Shown here in pieces: positions 1 through 7,158 of a DNA stretch of 24,293 nt (position 1 is the first letter of the stretch; each line of letters begins with the position of its first letter). This stretch comes from Planctomycetota bacterium (lineage in GTDB: Bacteria > Planctomycetota > Phycisphaerae > WQYP01). The notes beneath the pieces are model-generated. The model was given only the letters and a program-made list of their open reading frames with translations, made no database searches and was not told the origin of the DNA. The stretch covers positions 1 through 24,293 of the forward strand of contig JAJZGH010000034.1 of the NCBI GenBank assembly GCA_021798635.1, read 5' to 3'. Both the position numbers and the translations under genes were made by a program.

Positions 1-22
1 CGGCGGGGGGCAGCACTATCAA

Positions 23-805
23 TTATTGCGGCCCGCGATGCTCATGGTTGTTAATATGCTCCATGCAGTAGCACGGCGTGCCGGAGCAGCGATTGCAGTA
101 GCGGAATTCCATTTGCGGATTGGTTTTTTCGGTAATTCCGCAGGTCGTGCAACGGTGAAAGGGTGCATCAACGGCGGTGGCCGCTTTCTGTACCATTTTG
201 CGGTGGCCATAGCGGATGCGATTGATAATATCGCGGTGGAAAAATATCAGAAAATTAAGCACGGCCGCGAAGACAATGGCGCGTTCCGACCAGGGACCCG
301 CCAGGAACATCCAACCGTAAAACGCCCACATGATCCACCCCAGATACTTTACGCGCACCGGCAGAATAAACGCGACGTAGATCACGAAATCGGGATATAA
401 AAATGCGAAGGCCAGAAAAACCGACCCGAACAAATACGCGCTTGCCACCATACCGCCCGGCACCAGCAACGCCGCAGCCACCGTGGCCATCCAGCCGATC
501 AGCAGAAAAAGACTGTAATGCAGTGATCCCCACGTGTTTTCCAGCGTGTTGCCGAGCAGGAAAAAGAAATAAATATCCAGAAACAGCCAGATCGGACTGT
601 AGGAGGGCGGTATGAGTACAAACGCAAATAATCTCCACCATTGCCCGGCCCGAACCAGCGATGGCTCAAGATACATGCGGTCAACAATGTTCGGATGGGA
701 AAAATGCAGGACAAAAAACAGCACCTGCCCGACAATAATCCATAAGGTCAGATGCGGAATCGCCAGGCGCGAAAGTTTCCGTTCCAGTTTGTCTTTGAAT
801 CCCAT
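23..805 (-). CDS. Rhomboid-fold membrane protein, probably inactive, with C-terminal zinc ribbon
   Basis: A 260-residue protein with about six hydrophobic segments between residues 18 and 190, then a Cys-rich tail. Seen: the stretch LENTWGSLHYSLFLL matches the rhomboid/Derlin ExxWG region, and FGSVFLAFAFLYPD followed by LPVRVKYLGWI matches the segment that normally carries the catalytic serine. The GxSG motif itself is absent; Phe sits where Ser is expected, so this is probably a pseudoprotease that binds or routes membrane proteins instead of cutting them (inference). The last 45 residues hold CTTC, CNRC and CYCMEH, a likely treble-clef or ribbon zinc site on the cytoplasmic side. The ATG at 805 follows a weak GAGGG. 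No partner gene is visible; the next gene on this strand lies almost 700 bp upstream. The fold call is fairly secure, the function unknown. Confidence 0.75.
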   Translation of the reverse strand: MGFKDKLERKLSRLAIPHLTLWIIVGQVLFFVLHFSHPNIVDRMYLEPSLVRAGQWWRLFAFVLIPPSYSPIWLFLDIYFFFLLGNTLENTWGSLHYSLFLLIGWMATVAAALLVPGGMVASAYLFGSVFLAFAFLYPDFVIYVAFILPVRVKYLGWIMWAFYGWMFLAGPWSERAIVFAAVLNFLIFFHRDIINRIRYGHRKMVQKAATAVDAPFHRCTTCGITEKTNPQMEFRYCNRCSGTPCYCMEHINNHEHRGPQ

Positions 806-912
806 GCGTGCATGCCCTCAAGCCAAATAATCGAATTCTACGGCGATGAGGGGTGAAAAGCACATGGTCAAAGAGAATTGCAGTCCTGGGTTGTGGTGTT
901 GCACACAGGTGG

Positions 913-1104
913 GCAATTATTTTCCATGTCAGCCGAACGGGATTAAACCGCGGATAACGCGGATTACGCGGATAGCATCACATAGCCGCCGGCTCTGCCG
1001 GTGGTGGAACTCACCCAAAAAGAACTCATCCCGGCTACTTTTGCCGTTGCAAGCGTGTACGGTTGAGCCGGTGAAGCAGTTGTAACGCAGGCATCTTGCC
1101 TGCA
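913..1104. repeat. 192-bp interspersed repeat, copy 1
   Basis: Nearly identical to 1135-1326 at a constant offset of 222 bp. It contains in order: a run of CGGATAACG/CGGATTACG-type units (945-972), the palindromic module GCCGCCGGCTCTGCCGG with GTGGTGG after it (985-1007), and a GCAGGCA/TGCCTGC hairpin near the end. A 32-nt part (979-1010) recurs inverted at 11532-11563 with one mismatch. The modular build suggests several small genomic repeats fused into one unit. Confidence 0.88.
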
Positions 1105-1134
1105 GGCGCGGAGTGGCGGTGTTAAAGCGGCGGA

Positions 1135-1326
1135 GCAATTGTTTTCCATGCCAGCCGAACGGGATGAAACCGCGGATCACGCGGATAACGCTGATAACAC
1201 CACATAGCCGCCGGCTCTGCCGGTGGTGGAACTCCCCCGAAAAGAACTCATCCCGGCTACTTTTGCCGTTGCAAGCGCGTACGATTGAGCCGGTGAATCA
1301 GCCGTAACGCAGGCATCCTGCCTGCA
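1135..1326. repeat. 192-bp interspersed repeat, copy 2
   Basis: Second copy of the repeat at 913-1104, same orientation, separated from it by a 30-bp unrelated spacer. The terminal hairpin GCAGGCA-TCC-TGCCTGC lies at 1309-1325. Differences between copies are scattered substitutions without indels, since every landmark keeps the 222-bp offset. Confidence 0.88.
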
Positions 1327-1391
1327 AGGGCAACGCAACAAAGACATGCGGCGCGTATGCGGCAGCGTACCCTGGAAGTTTCCCTGAAAAA

Positions 1392-1484
1392 GTTCCTGAA
1401 ATCCTGAAATATTCCTGCCCCCGCGAACGTCGCCGGGGAGGGGTTACCGGCAAAGAACCGGCGGGATAAACCCGCCGGCTCGCT
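1392..1484 (-). repeat. 93-bp two-hairpin element, copy 1 (no gene after it)
   Basis: Almost identical to 2666-2757 and 3927-4019. Read on the minus strand it starts just after the stop of the HAF gene at 1493, forms CCGGCGGG-TTTAT-CCCGCCGG, then a bulged CCCCG/CGGGG stem, then an AGGA-rich tail. At the other two sites a PEP-CTERM gene follows the element; here only the 192-bp repeats follow, so this copy is either a pure 3' element or the remnant of a lost gene's leader. Confidence 0.85.
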
Positions 1485-1492
1485 GCCAGATG

Positions 1493-2647
1493 CTAGACGC
1501 TCCGCCGCTTGCGCAGCAGCAGCATTCCCGCACCGGCGATAGCCATCAGTGCCAGCGGTGCCGGTTCGGGCGTCGTCGGCGTAAGCAGAAAGGCTTCCCT
1601 GACGTGGCCTTGGTGCGCGCCGTAACCAACGATGTCACCGAGATTATTGATGGCGGTGGCGCTAAGCAAAAGGCTATTGCTGATTGCGGGAACTAACAAA
1701 TTAAGATCCTGCATCACGCCCCCGCTGTAGAGGAACGCATTCCCCCCTGATGCGCCGACAATCTGCCCGGAATCGTTGATGCCAAACGCTATGCTGCTGT
1801 TTCCGCCGCCAAGTGTCCCCAAGTCCTGCATCGTGTTTCCACTGTAAAGAAATGCGTGCATGTCGCCGGAACTGGAGGTCGACGAGCGACCGACGACCTG
1901 GCCAGCATCGTTGATGCCAGAGGCATAACTGCTTGACCCGCCTGGAAGCGTGCCCAAGTCCTGCATCGCGCCTCCGCTGTAAAGGAAAGCGTGCTGGTGG
2001 CCGGAACTGGAAGTCGAGTTGCCAACGACCTGCCCGGCGTCGTTGATGGCGGTGGCGTTGATCGCGCCCAAGTCGAGCATAGCCCCTCCACTGGAAAGAA
2101 ACGCATGATAGTAGAGATCAGAGCTGCTGGTCGACTCGCCGACGACCTGCCCGGAATTGTTGATGCCCGTGGCAAAACTTACGTTCCCCCCACTAGCATT
2201 CGCGCCCAACGTGCCCATGTCGGACATCGCTCCCCTGCTGTACAGGAAGGCATGATAGGGGCCGGATCCGGTTATCGAGTCGCCGACGATCTGTCCGGAA
2301 TCGTTGATGCCGGTGGCAATGCTCTTCGCCCCACCCAGTGTACCCAAATCCTGCATCACGCCCCCGCTGTAAAGGAAGGCGTGGCCGGTGATGCCCTCGG
2401 CGCCCAGGCTGAGGACAAACCCCCCGGAAGTGCCGACAACCTGCCCGGAGTCACTGATGCCATAAGCAATGCTGCCGGAATAAGACCCGCTCGTGAGACA
2501 GCCCAGCCAAGTAATGTTATACGTTGTCCCATGGGCTGAGGGCGCTGCGGCCAATACCGCCGCCAGCGCTCCCGCCGCTAGCGCTGCAAGAAGCGTCGTG
2601 TTCTGGCCAGTGGTTCCCACGAATCTGTATGACTTAAACTGTGCCAT
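1493..2647 (-). CDS. PEP-CTERM protein with HAF repeats (copy C)
   Basis: A 384-residue secreted protein. The open frame extends to 2809, but that part runs through the 93-bp intergenic element. The ATG at 2647 follows GGGGA and begins MAQFKSYRF followed by a hydrophobic signal segment ending near APSAHG. The body has six units of the kind HAFLYSGGAMQDLGTLGG, each followed by a xGINDSGQVVG segment, the hallmark of the HAF extracellular repeat family. A seventh, shorter unit ends in EAFLLTP. The C-terminus is TPEP, a transmembrane helix, then RKRR: the PEP-CTERM tag cut and anchored by an exosortase. Seven units would suit a seven-bladed beta-propeller (inference). Closely paralogous to the next gene upstream at 2766; a surface or matrix role is likely, the ligand unknown. 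Confidence 0.87.
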   Translation of the reverse strand: MAQFKSYRFVGTTGQNTTLLAALAAGALAAVLAAAPSAHGTTYNITWLGCLTSGSYSGSIAYGISDSGQVVGTSGGFVLSLGAEGITGHAFLYSGGVMQDLGTLGGAKSIATGINDSGQIVGDSITGSGPYHAFLYSRGAMSDMGTLGANASGGNVSFATGINNSGQVVGESTSSSDLYYHAFLSSGGAMLDLGAINATAINDAGQVVGNSTSSSGHQHAFLYSGGAMQDLGTLPGGSSSYASGINDAGQVVGRSSTSSSGDMHAFLYSGNTMQDLGTLGGGNSSIAFGINDSGQIVGASGGNAFLYSGGVMQDLNLLVPAISNSLLLSATAINNLGDIVGYGAHQGHVREAFLLTPTTPEPAPLALMAIAGAGMLLLRKRRSV

Positions 2648-2665
2648 TAAGGTTCCCCAAAAAAA

Positions 2666-2757
2666 GTTCCTAAAATCCTGAAATAATCGTTGTCCCCGCG
2701 AACGTCGCCGGGGAGGGGTTACCGGCAAAGAACCGGCGGGATAAACCCGCGCTCGCT
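2666..2757 (-). repeat. 93-bp two-hairpin element, copy 2
   Basis: Lies between the two HAF-repeat genes. On the minus strand it is both the 3' region of the gene at 2766 and the 5' leader of the gene starting at 2647. The first hairpin lacks a few bases compared with copies 1 and 3 (ACCCGCGCTCGCT instead of ACCCGCCGGCTCGCT on the plus strand), which weakens it. The second stem and AGGA motifs (CAGGATTTTAGGA) are kept. Confidence 0.85.
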
Positions 2758-2765
2758 TCCGGAAC

Positions 2766-3887
2766 TTATGCTCTGCTCCGCCGTTTTCGCAACAGCAGGA
2801 TCCCCGCACCGGCGATAGCCATCAGTGCCAGCGGTGCCGGTTCGGGCACAGCCGTCGGCGTAAGCAGAAAGGCCTCGGTGTTGCCTTGGGGGTCCGTGCC
2901 GTAACCGACGATGTCGCCGAGGTTATTGATGGCGGTAGCTTGTGTTAGCGCCCAACCGCTGGCTGCGGGAATCAGGGAATTGAGGTCCTGCATCACGCCT
3001 CCGCTGTAAAGGTATGCGTCTCCGCCACTGGAACCGGTATTTGCGTTGCCGACGACCTGGCCGGAGTCGTTGATGCCGTATGCAAAGCTGAGGGAGCCGC
3101 CGACAAGGGTTCCCAGGTCTTGGATCGCGCCTCCGCTGTAAAGGAACGCGTGTGTGGCACCGGAACTGGTAGACGCGTTGCCGACGACCTGGCCGGAAGC
3201 GTTCATGGCGTAGGCGGTCGTGTAGGAGCCACCGGGAAGGGTTCCCAAGTCCTGCTTCGTGACTCCGTTGTAAAGGAATGAGTGCGCTGCGTTGGAACTG
3301 GTAGCCGCGCTGGCGGCGACTTGGCCGGAGTCGTTGATGCCGACGCCATAGCTGTAGGGACCGCCGAGGGTTCCCAAATCCTGCATCGCGCCAGCACCGT
3401 AAAGGAACGCGTGTGGGTTACCGGCGCTGGTATCCGAGTAGCCGACGACCTGGCCGGAAGCGTTGATGGCGGAGGCATAACTGTAGGGGCCGCCGAGGGT
3501 CCCCAAATCCTGCATCGCGCCAGCGCCGTAAAGGAACGCGTGTGGGTTACCGGCACTGGTATCCGAGTAGCCGACGACCTGGCCGGAAGCGTTGATACCC
3601 TCGGCGAAGCTGGCGGATCCGCCGAGGGTTCCCAGGTCCTGCATCGCGCCTCCGCTGTAAAGGAACGCGTGTGTGGCACCGGAACTGGTATCTGAGTAGC
3701 CGACGACCTGGCCGGAAGCGTTAATGCCGGCGGCTCGGCTGTTGGAGCCACCGGAGAGAAACCCCAAACCGGTGACGTTATATTCCGCCGCATGGGCTAC
3801 GGGCGCTGTGGCCAGTGCGGCCGCAATGGCTCCCGCCGCCAACGCTGCAATCAGCGGCGCATTGGGGCCAGTGTTTTTTCTGAACAT
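2766..3887 (-). CDS. PEP-CTERM protein with HAF repeats (copy B)
   Basis: A 373-residue paralogue of the 1493-2647 product with the same plan: signal peptide (cleavage near PVAHAA, residue 33), six HAFLYxGGAMQDLGTLGG/INASGQVVGYS units, a seventh short unit ending EAFLLTP, then VPEP, a transmembrane helix and RKRRSRA. Three successive units (DNA 3361-3747) are near-identical at a 129-bp period, showing recent internal duplication. No good Shine-Dalgarno lies next to the ATG at 3887; the nearest AGGAG is about 28 nt upstream, the last of four AGGA motifs in the leader. The start could be wrong, but the signal peptide begins sensibly here. The sorting tag implies export and surface anchoring through an exosortase not encoded in this window. 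Confidence 0.87.
   Translation of the reverse strand: MFRKNTGPNAPLIAALAAGAIAAALATAPVAHAAEYNVTGLGFLSGGSNSRAAGINASGQVVGYSDTSSGATHAFLYSGGAMQDLGTLGGSASFAEGINASGQVVGYSDTSAGNPHAFLYGAGAMQDLGTLGGPYSYASAINASGQVVGYSDTSAGNPHAFLYGAGAMQDLGTLGGPYSYGVGINDSGQVAASAATSSNAAHSFLYNGVTKQDLGTLPGGSYTTAYAMNASGQVVGNASTSSGATHAFLYSGGAIQDLGTLVGGSLSFAYGINDSGQVVGNANTGSSGGDAYLYSGGVMQDLNSLIPAASGWALTQATAINNLGDIVGYGTDPQGNTEAFLLTPTAVPEPAPLALMAIAGAGILLLRKRRSRA
3361..3747 (-). repeat. Three tandem 129-bp coding repeats
   Basis: Units begin at 3361, 3490 and 3619 with CCGCCGAGGG followed by TCCCC or TTCCC. Each encodes 43 residues, one HAF unit. The first two differ by only a few bases, much more alike than the other HAF units of this gene, so they arose by recent unequal exchange or slippage. 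Confidence 0.85.
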
Positions 3888-3926
3888 GGGTGTTTTGAAA
3901 CGTAAAATGGAAGTACTCCTGAAAAT

Positions 3927-4019
3927 GTTCCTGAAATCCTGAAATATTCCTGCCCCCGCGAACGTCGCCGGGGAGGGGTTACCGGCAAAGAACCGGCGGG
4001 ATCAACCCGCCGGCTCGCT
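3927..4019 (-). repeat. 93-bp two-hairpin element, copy 3
   Basis: Overlaps the stop codon of the LamG-like gene (4018) and forms the leader of the HAF gene starting at 3887. On the minus strand: CCGGCGGG-TTGAT-CCCGCCGG hairpin, bulged CCCCG/CGGGG stem, then AGGA at 3948-3951, 3937-3940, 3929-3932, with a fourth at 3917-3920 just beyond the element. No U-run follows the stems, so it is not a textbook terminator. Confidence 0.85.
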
Positions 4020-4860
4020 AGATGCTTCGCCGCTTACGCAGCAGGAGCAGCCCCGCGCCGGCGACGGCCATCAGTGCCAGCGCGGCCGGTTCCGGTATCG
4101 GGTTTATGTACGCATTGGTGAACGCCTGATTCACGGTCTGAACATCACCGGCGGTCAACACGCCGCTGTAAATCTGTAACTCCGCGATGTTGCCGACAAA
4201 AAAGCCATCGGCCGGTGAATCCTTGGCCCCGATAAGATTGAGGGGCGAAGTGAACGCGTCGCTGCCCGTCGTCGTGCCATCGGCGCTGCCGTTAAAGTAG
4301 AAAGTTGCATTGCCGACATTATCCGTGGCGACGCCGATCATGCTGAAGGCGGTGGTGGGTACGCCCGTATTGGATACGCCAAATGTGGTTCCACCGTTGC
4401 CCAACCGCTGGTAGTTGGCTCCATTGGTCGGCCCAATGAAATAGGTCATCGCTCCCACGGGCCCGCCCACCAGATTATCATCAAGGTATATCGCTTCCGT
4501 CGGCTCCGCAAAGGCCAGGACGGTGTAGCCGCTACCCGGTGCCAGGCCCGTGGTGATATTCAGGTATTGAAACTGGGTGGCGAACAAATTTGCGAAGCTG
4601 ACCGCCGAGGAACCGTTGGGCGTGGCGTTTGCGATGAGCGTTGGGGCAATGGCTCCATTGGGCAGCGTGGCGTTATTACCATTACCGGATGAATCGGTCC
4701 AGACCCCGGTAATGGGATCGTAGTTGACGGCCTTGTAATCAACGAGCGGCGCGGGTGTCGCGGAGACGGTGGTCAGCGTCGATACACCTGCCACGGCGAC
4801 CGCCAGCGCCGCAACCACCCAGGAAGAAACACGAGAAACTGAAATACATTTAATACACAT
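4018..4860 (-). CDS. PEP-CTERM protein with LamG/concanavalin-like domain
   Basis: A 280-residue protein. The frame allows an ATG at 4872, but GGAGGTAGAT directly precedes the ATG at 4860, which is therefore the better start. A signal peptide covers residues 1 to about 35. The mature part has features of the LamG/laminin-G-like jelly-roll: a WTDSSGNGNNAT motif near the start, a central ATFYFNGSADG strand pair, and a closing GFFVGNIAELQIYSGVLT segment, typical of bacterial carbohydrate- or surface-binding LamG modules. It ends IPEP, a transmembrane helix and RKRRSI. Only 70 bp separate it from the upstream gene at 4931, so the two may be co-transcribed. The sugar or protein ligand cannot be told from sequence. 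Confidence 0.85.
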   Translation of the reverse strand: MCIKCISVSRVSSWVVAALAVAVAGVSTLTTVSATPAPLVDYKAVNYDPITGVWTDSSGNGNNATLPNGAIAPTLIANATPNGSSAVSFANLFATQFQYLNITTGLAPGSGYTVLAFAEPTEAIYLDDNLVGGPVGAMTYFIGPTNGANYQRLGNGGTTFGVSNTGVPTTAFSMIGVATDNVGNATFYFNGSADGTTTGSDAFTSPLNLIGAKDSPADGFFVGNIAELQIYSGVLTAGDVQTVNQAFTNAYINPIPEPAALALMAVAGAGLLLLRKRRSI

Positions 4861-4896
4861 ATCTACCTCCAAAGCATTAACAACTCTCCGAAATCA

Positions 4897-4922
4897 CCCG
4901 CCCGATCACGCGCCGGGGCGGG
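4897..4922 (-). terminator. GC-rich hairpin between two PEP-CTERM genes
   Basis: CCCGCCC (4897-4903) pairs with GGGCGGG (4916-4922) around a 12-nt loop, just after the stop of the gene at 4931. There is no U-tract, so termination would be weak or factor-dependent; it could instead be a processing or attenuation element. Confidence 0.4.
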
Positions 4923-4930
4923 GCAAGAAA

Positions 4931-5875
4931 TCAGACCGTCCGCCGGCGAATCCGCAGCAATCCCGCAGCGGTGGCGGCCAGCAGAGCCAACGAAGCTGGT
5001 TCGGGCACCGCCTCCACCGATATATTCACGGGGTCTCCGATCAGATACATATTGCCGGTAAGCTCGAGCACCCCGGTCTGGCCGGGAGACACCCCATTGA
5101 GATAATTGGACCCATAAGTATCGGGTACCAGCGAAACAAATGGGCCGGTCACGCTTGATAAATACTTCTGGTACTGCAGGGATCCGAGACTCAGGGGCGT
5201 TCCATAGGAAATAATCACGCCCGTCACGGTGTTAACGGTGGTCGGAATCCACCAGTAGTTGACCTCGGCGCCAAACTCGGCCGATCCACCGGGTAAAAAA
5301 TTGCCATATACCAAATAGGGCCGGTTGTTAGGGGTCGCGCCGGCGGTAAGGCCATTTAAGTCCACGCTGTAATCAATCGCGAACTGCTCTTCCTCATAGG
5401 CGTAGCCGGTGGCGGTGGTGGGTTGGTTCAGATACATCAAATTTGTCGTGTTATTGCCCAGCCGGACGTACGCGTTGCGTGTGTATGGGCTGCTGACGCT
5501 GCCGATGCCGCCAAAGATATGATAGTCAGCGGAGGTTACGCCATCGGTAAATGGACTGGCAGGGGCATGTCCTGTCGGTGCTGTGAACGGAATATTTACA
5601 GTAATCGGAGGATTTGGATTTGGATAACCGGCGTACAGCGGCGGGACGTTGGGCAGCCCCGCCGGGCCGTAGGGCAGGGAAAAGCCGACCGGTGTCCAGG
5701 GGGGACTGATCGGTGCTTCGGACTGCTGGTAACTGTCGCTGGCGGAACCGAAGAACCCCTCGACATTTGAACTGATGACGCCCGTGATCTGGCCCTGGGA
5801 TGTTTGAATCCCCATCGTCAGAACGGCAACCGCGCCAGCCGCGGCCAGAACACATAATAAATTCTTAGTAATCAT
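4931..5875 (-). CDS. PEP-CTERM protein, unknown fold
   Basis: A 314-residue protein with a clear start: AAGGAGAG sits just before the ATG at 5875. A signal peptide spans residues 1-28 (cleavage near SQGQ). The mature part is rich in Pro, Gly, Tyr and Asn and beta-strand-like, with no motif I recognise; the stretch NYWWIPTTVNTVTGVIISYG is distinctive. The tag is VPEPASLALLAATAAGLLRIRRRTV, which differs from the LALMAIAGAG version used by most neighbours, so this gene probably has a separate origin. The gene stands 222 bp from the next one upstream and 70 bp from the one downstream. Secretion and exosortase sorting are well supported; function is unknown. Confidence 0.83.
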   Translation of the reverse strand: MITKNLLCVLAAAGAVAVLTMGIQTSQGQITGVISSNVEGFFGSASDSYQQSEAPISPPWTPVGFSLPYGPAGLPNVPPLYAGYPNPNPPITVNIPFTAPTGHAPASPFTDGVTSADYHIFGGIGSVSSPYTRNAYVRLGNNTTNLMYLNQPTTATGYAYEEEQFAIDYSVDLNGLTAGATPNNRPYLVYGNFLPGGSAEFGAEVNYWWIPTTVNTVTGVIISYGTPLSLGSLQYQKYLSSVTGPFVSLVPDTYGSNYLNGVSPGQTGVLELTGNMYLIGDPVNISVEAVPEPASLALLAATAAGLLRIRRRTV

Positions 5876-6043
5876 GACAAACTCTCCTTCAAAAAGGCAT
5901 TAAAAATTTCGACAAACACCCAAGTCGTACGTGGCAAAACTTTTTCATCAACATCCGCACCGCCTTTTTGTCTTGCTCCCGAAAATCCAACCGCCGGATT
6001 TAAAGTCAGCGCAGCATCGGGAAAATCACGTCCCTATCATGTC

Positions 6044-6078
6044 TTCGCCCCGATCATTCATGACCCCGTGGGGGCGAA
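6044..6078 (-). terminator. Stem-loop after a PEP-CTERM gene
   Basis: TTCGCCCC (6044-6051) pairs perfectly with GGGGCGAA (6071-6078) around a 19-nt loop, 19 nt past the stop of the gene at 6098. On the minus strand no U-run follows, so this is only a candidate terminator. Confidence 0.35.
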
Positions 6079-6097
6079 AAACGAATCCTCTGTTTTC

Positions 6098-7048
6098 TCA
6101 ACCTGCTTTATGGTTCCCTCCCCGCCGCTTACGTAGCAGCAGCAGCCCCGCGCCGGTGATGGCCATCAGTGCCAGCGATGCCGGTTCGGGGACGATGGCT
6201 ACTGATGCGGCGAATAAGCCGAGATTCTGATTACTGGCCGAGGGTGCGGCGGGGTTGGCCACATCCACCGTTACGATGTCGCCCACGCTGCCACTGACAT
6301 TAAGCGTAAAAATTCCTTCCAGATCGGTAGAGCTGCCATTTTGCGCCAATGCGGATTGCGTCAAGGACATGGTGGTCATCGTGCCACCACCGCTGGTGGA
6401 AGCATTGATCACAGTAGTCACGCTTCCAGAAGATGCTGCACCGGCAAAATCAAAATAATAAACCGTCAGCGTCTCGTTGGCTGCGATCATGGTCTGGGTG
6501 AATTGTTCCGATGCATTTGCTGCGAAGGGCGTACTGTTTGGGTCAACATAAACATATTCATCGGAGGTGCCGTTGCTGCCAGCGGTTACGATCGGTGGCG
6601 TGCCGCTGGTGCCGTTGGAATACTGTATGCCCAGCAGGTTTGACGTGCCGGTGTCCGCGGCCTGCCAAGTCAGCAGGCCATTGCCAGTCGGGCTGGTAAG
6701 ATTGGAGATTGTTTCTGCGCCGCCGGTCGGGGCGTTACTCCAGACGGCATTGCTGGAAGTGTAGGTACTGCCATCGCCGGTATTACCGTAACTGAATATT
6801 TTCCAGTCAGCGGCGTTGCCCCCCTGGGTGAGATCAGCGGTATAGGTATAACTGCCGCTGGCATTAAGATACGGGTAGGCTGAAATGGCTGTGCTGCCCG
6901 TGCCGCTGCCATAAAATGTACCGAATGTAACGCTATCGGGTACAGCGCTCGTGGCGTGGACCGATCCGGCTTGCGGCAACAAGCCAAACCCGGCGAACGC
7001 GGCCGCAAGAAGCGTGAAAGAAGAACGGTTAGTCATTTGAAATGTCAT
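6098..7048 (-). CDS. PEP-CTERM protein, unknown fold
   Basis: A 316-residue protein whose ATG at 7048 follows GGGAG with a 7-nt T-only spacer. The N-terminus is a signal peptide of about 32 residues (cleavage near SVHA). The mature region is Ser/Thr/Gly-rich, beta-type, and carries YVYVDPNSTPFAANASEQFT and LTVYYFDFAGAASSG; such segments occur in many PEP-CTERM proteins of unknown role and I cannot name a domain. The tag is VPEPASLALMAITGAGLLLLRKRR followed by GGNHKAG, a slightly longer cytoplasmic tail than its neighbours. A promoter is visible at 7082-7110, so it can be transcribed independently of the upstream repeat-protein gene. Confidence 0.83.
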   Translation of the reverse strand: MTFQMTNRSSFTLLAAAFAGFGLLPQAGSVHATSAVPDSVTFGTFYGSGTGSTAISAYPYLNASGSYTYTADLTQGGNAADWKIFSYGNTGDGSTYTSSNAVWSNAPTGGAETISNLTSPTGNGLLTWQAADTGTSNLLGIQYSNGTSGTPPIVTAGSNGTSDEYVYVDPNSTPFAANASEQFTQTMIAANETLTVYYFDFAGAASSGSVTTVINASTSGGGTMTTMSLTQSALAQNGSSTDLEGIFTLNVSGSVGDIVTVDVANPAAPSASNQNLGLFAASVAIVPEPASLALMAITGAGLLLLRKRRGGNHKAG

Positions 7049-7081
7049 AAAAAAAACTCCCGATTTACAAAGGTGTCAAAA

Positions 7082-7110
7082 GATATAAGCTTCGTCCAAA
7101 TCCTGATCAA
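7082..7110 (-). promoter_or_regulatory. Sigma-70-type promoter for the gene at 7048
   Basis: On the minus strand TTGATC (7110-7105), a 17-bp spacer, then TATATC (7087-7082). Four of six matches in each box with ideal spacing; the predicted start lies about 25 nt before the ATG. Confidence 0.5.
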
Positions 7111-7123
7111 ATATTCCCGCACA

Positions 7124-7150
7124 TCCGGTGGTTGAACATCACCCACCGGA
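7124..7150 (-). terminator. Hairpin after the Gloeo/Verruco-repeat gene
   Basis: TCCGGTGG (7124-7131) and CCACCGGA (7143-7150) form an 8-bp stem with an 11-nt loop immediately after the stop at 7159. It separates that gene from the promoter of the next one. A U-run is missing. Confidence 0.4.
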
Positions 7151-7158
7151 ATCAAAGT

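Larger units (their letters stand above)
806..1492. other. Non-coding region with repeats
   Basis: No credible gene is visible. The open frames here run through repeats and have no ribosome-binding site. The region holds two copies of a 192-bp repeat (913-1104 and 1135-1326) and, at its right end, the 93-bp element that also follows two other PEP-CTERM genes. The stretch 1327-1391 shows nothing recognisable. Confidence 0.7.

Noticed and set aside
1392..1484. Known riboswitch in the 93-bp element
   Set aside because: Segments such as GGGGTTACCGGCAAAG recall bits of c-di-GMP and cobalamin riboswitches, but the order and stems do not fit any class, and the position after stop codons on the minus strand is unusual.
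1991..2539. 182-codon plus-strand open frame opposite the HAF gene
   Set aside because: It is the mirror of the HAF repeats: repeat periodicity keeps the opposite frame open. The minus strand has signal peptide, family repeats and sorting tag.
2648..2809. N-terminal extension of the HAF protein to 2809
   Set aside because: These codons lie in the 93-bp intergenic element and overlap the end of the upstream gene; the signal peptide and a GGGGA ribosome-binding site support the start at 2647.
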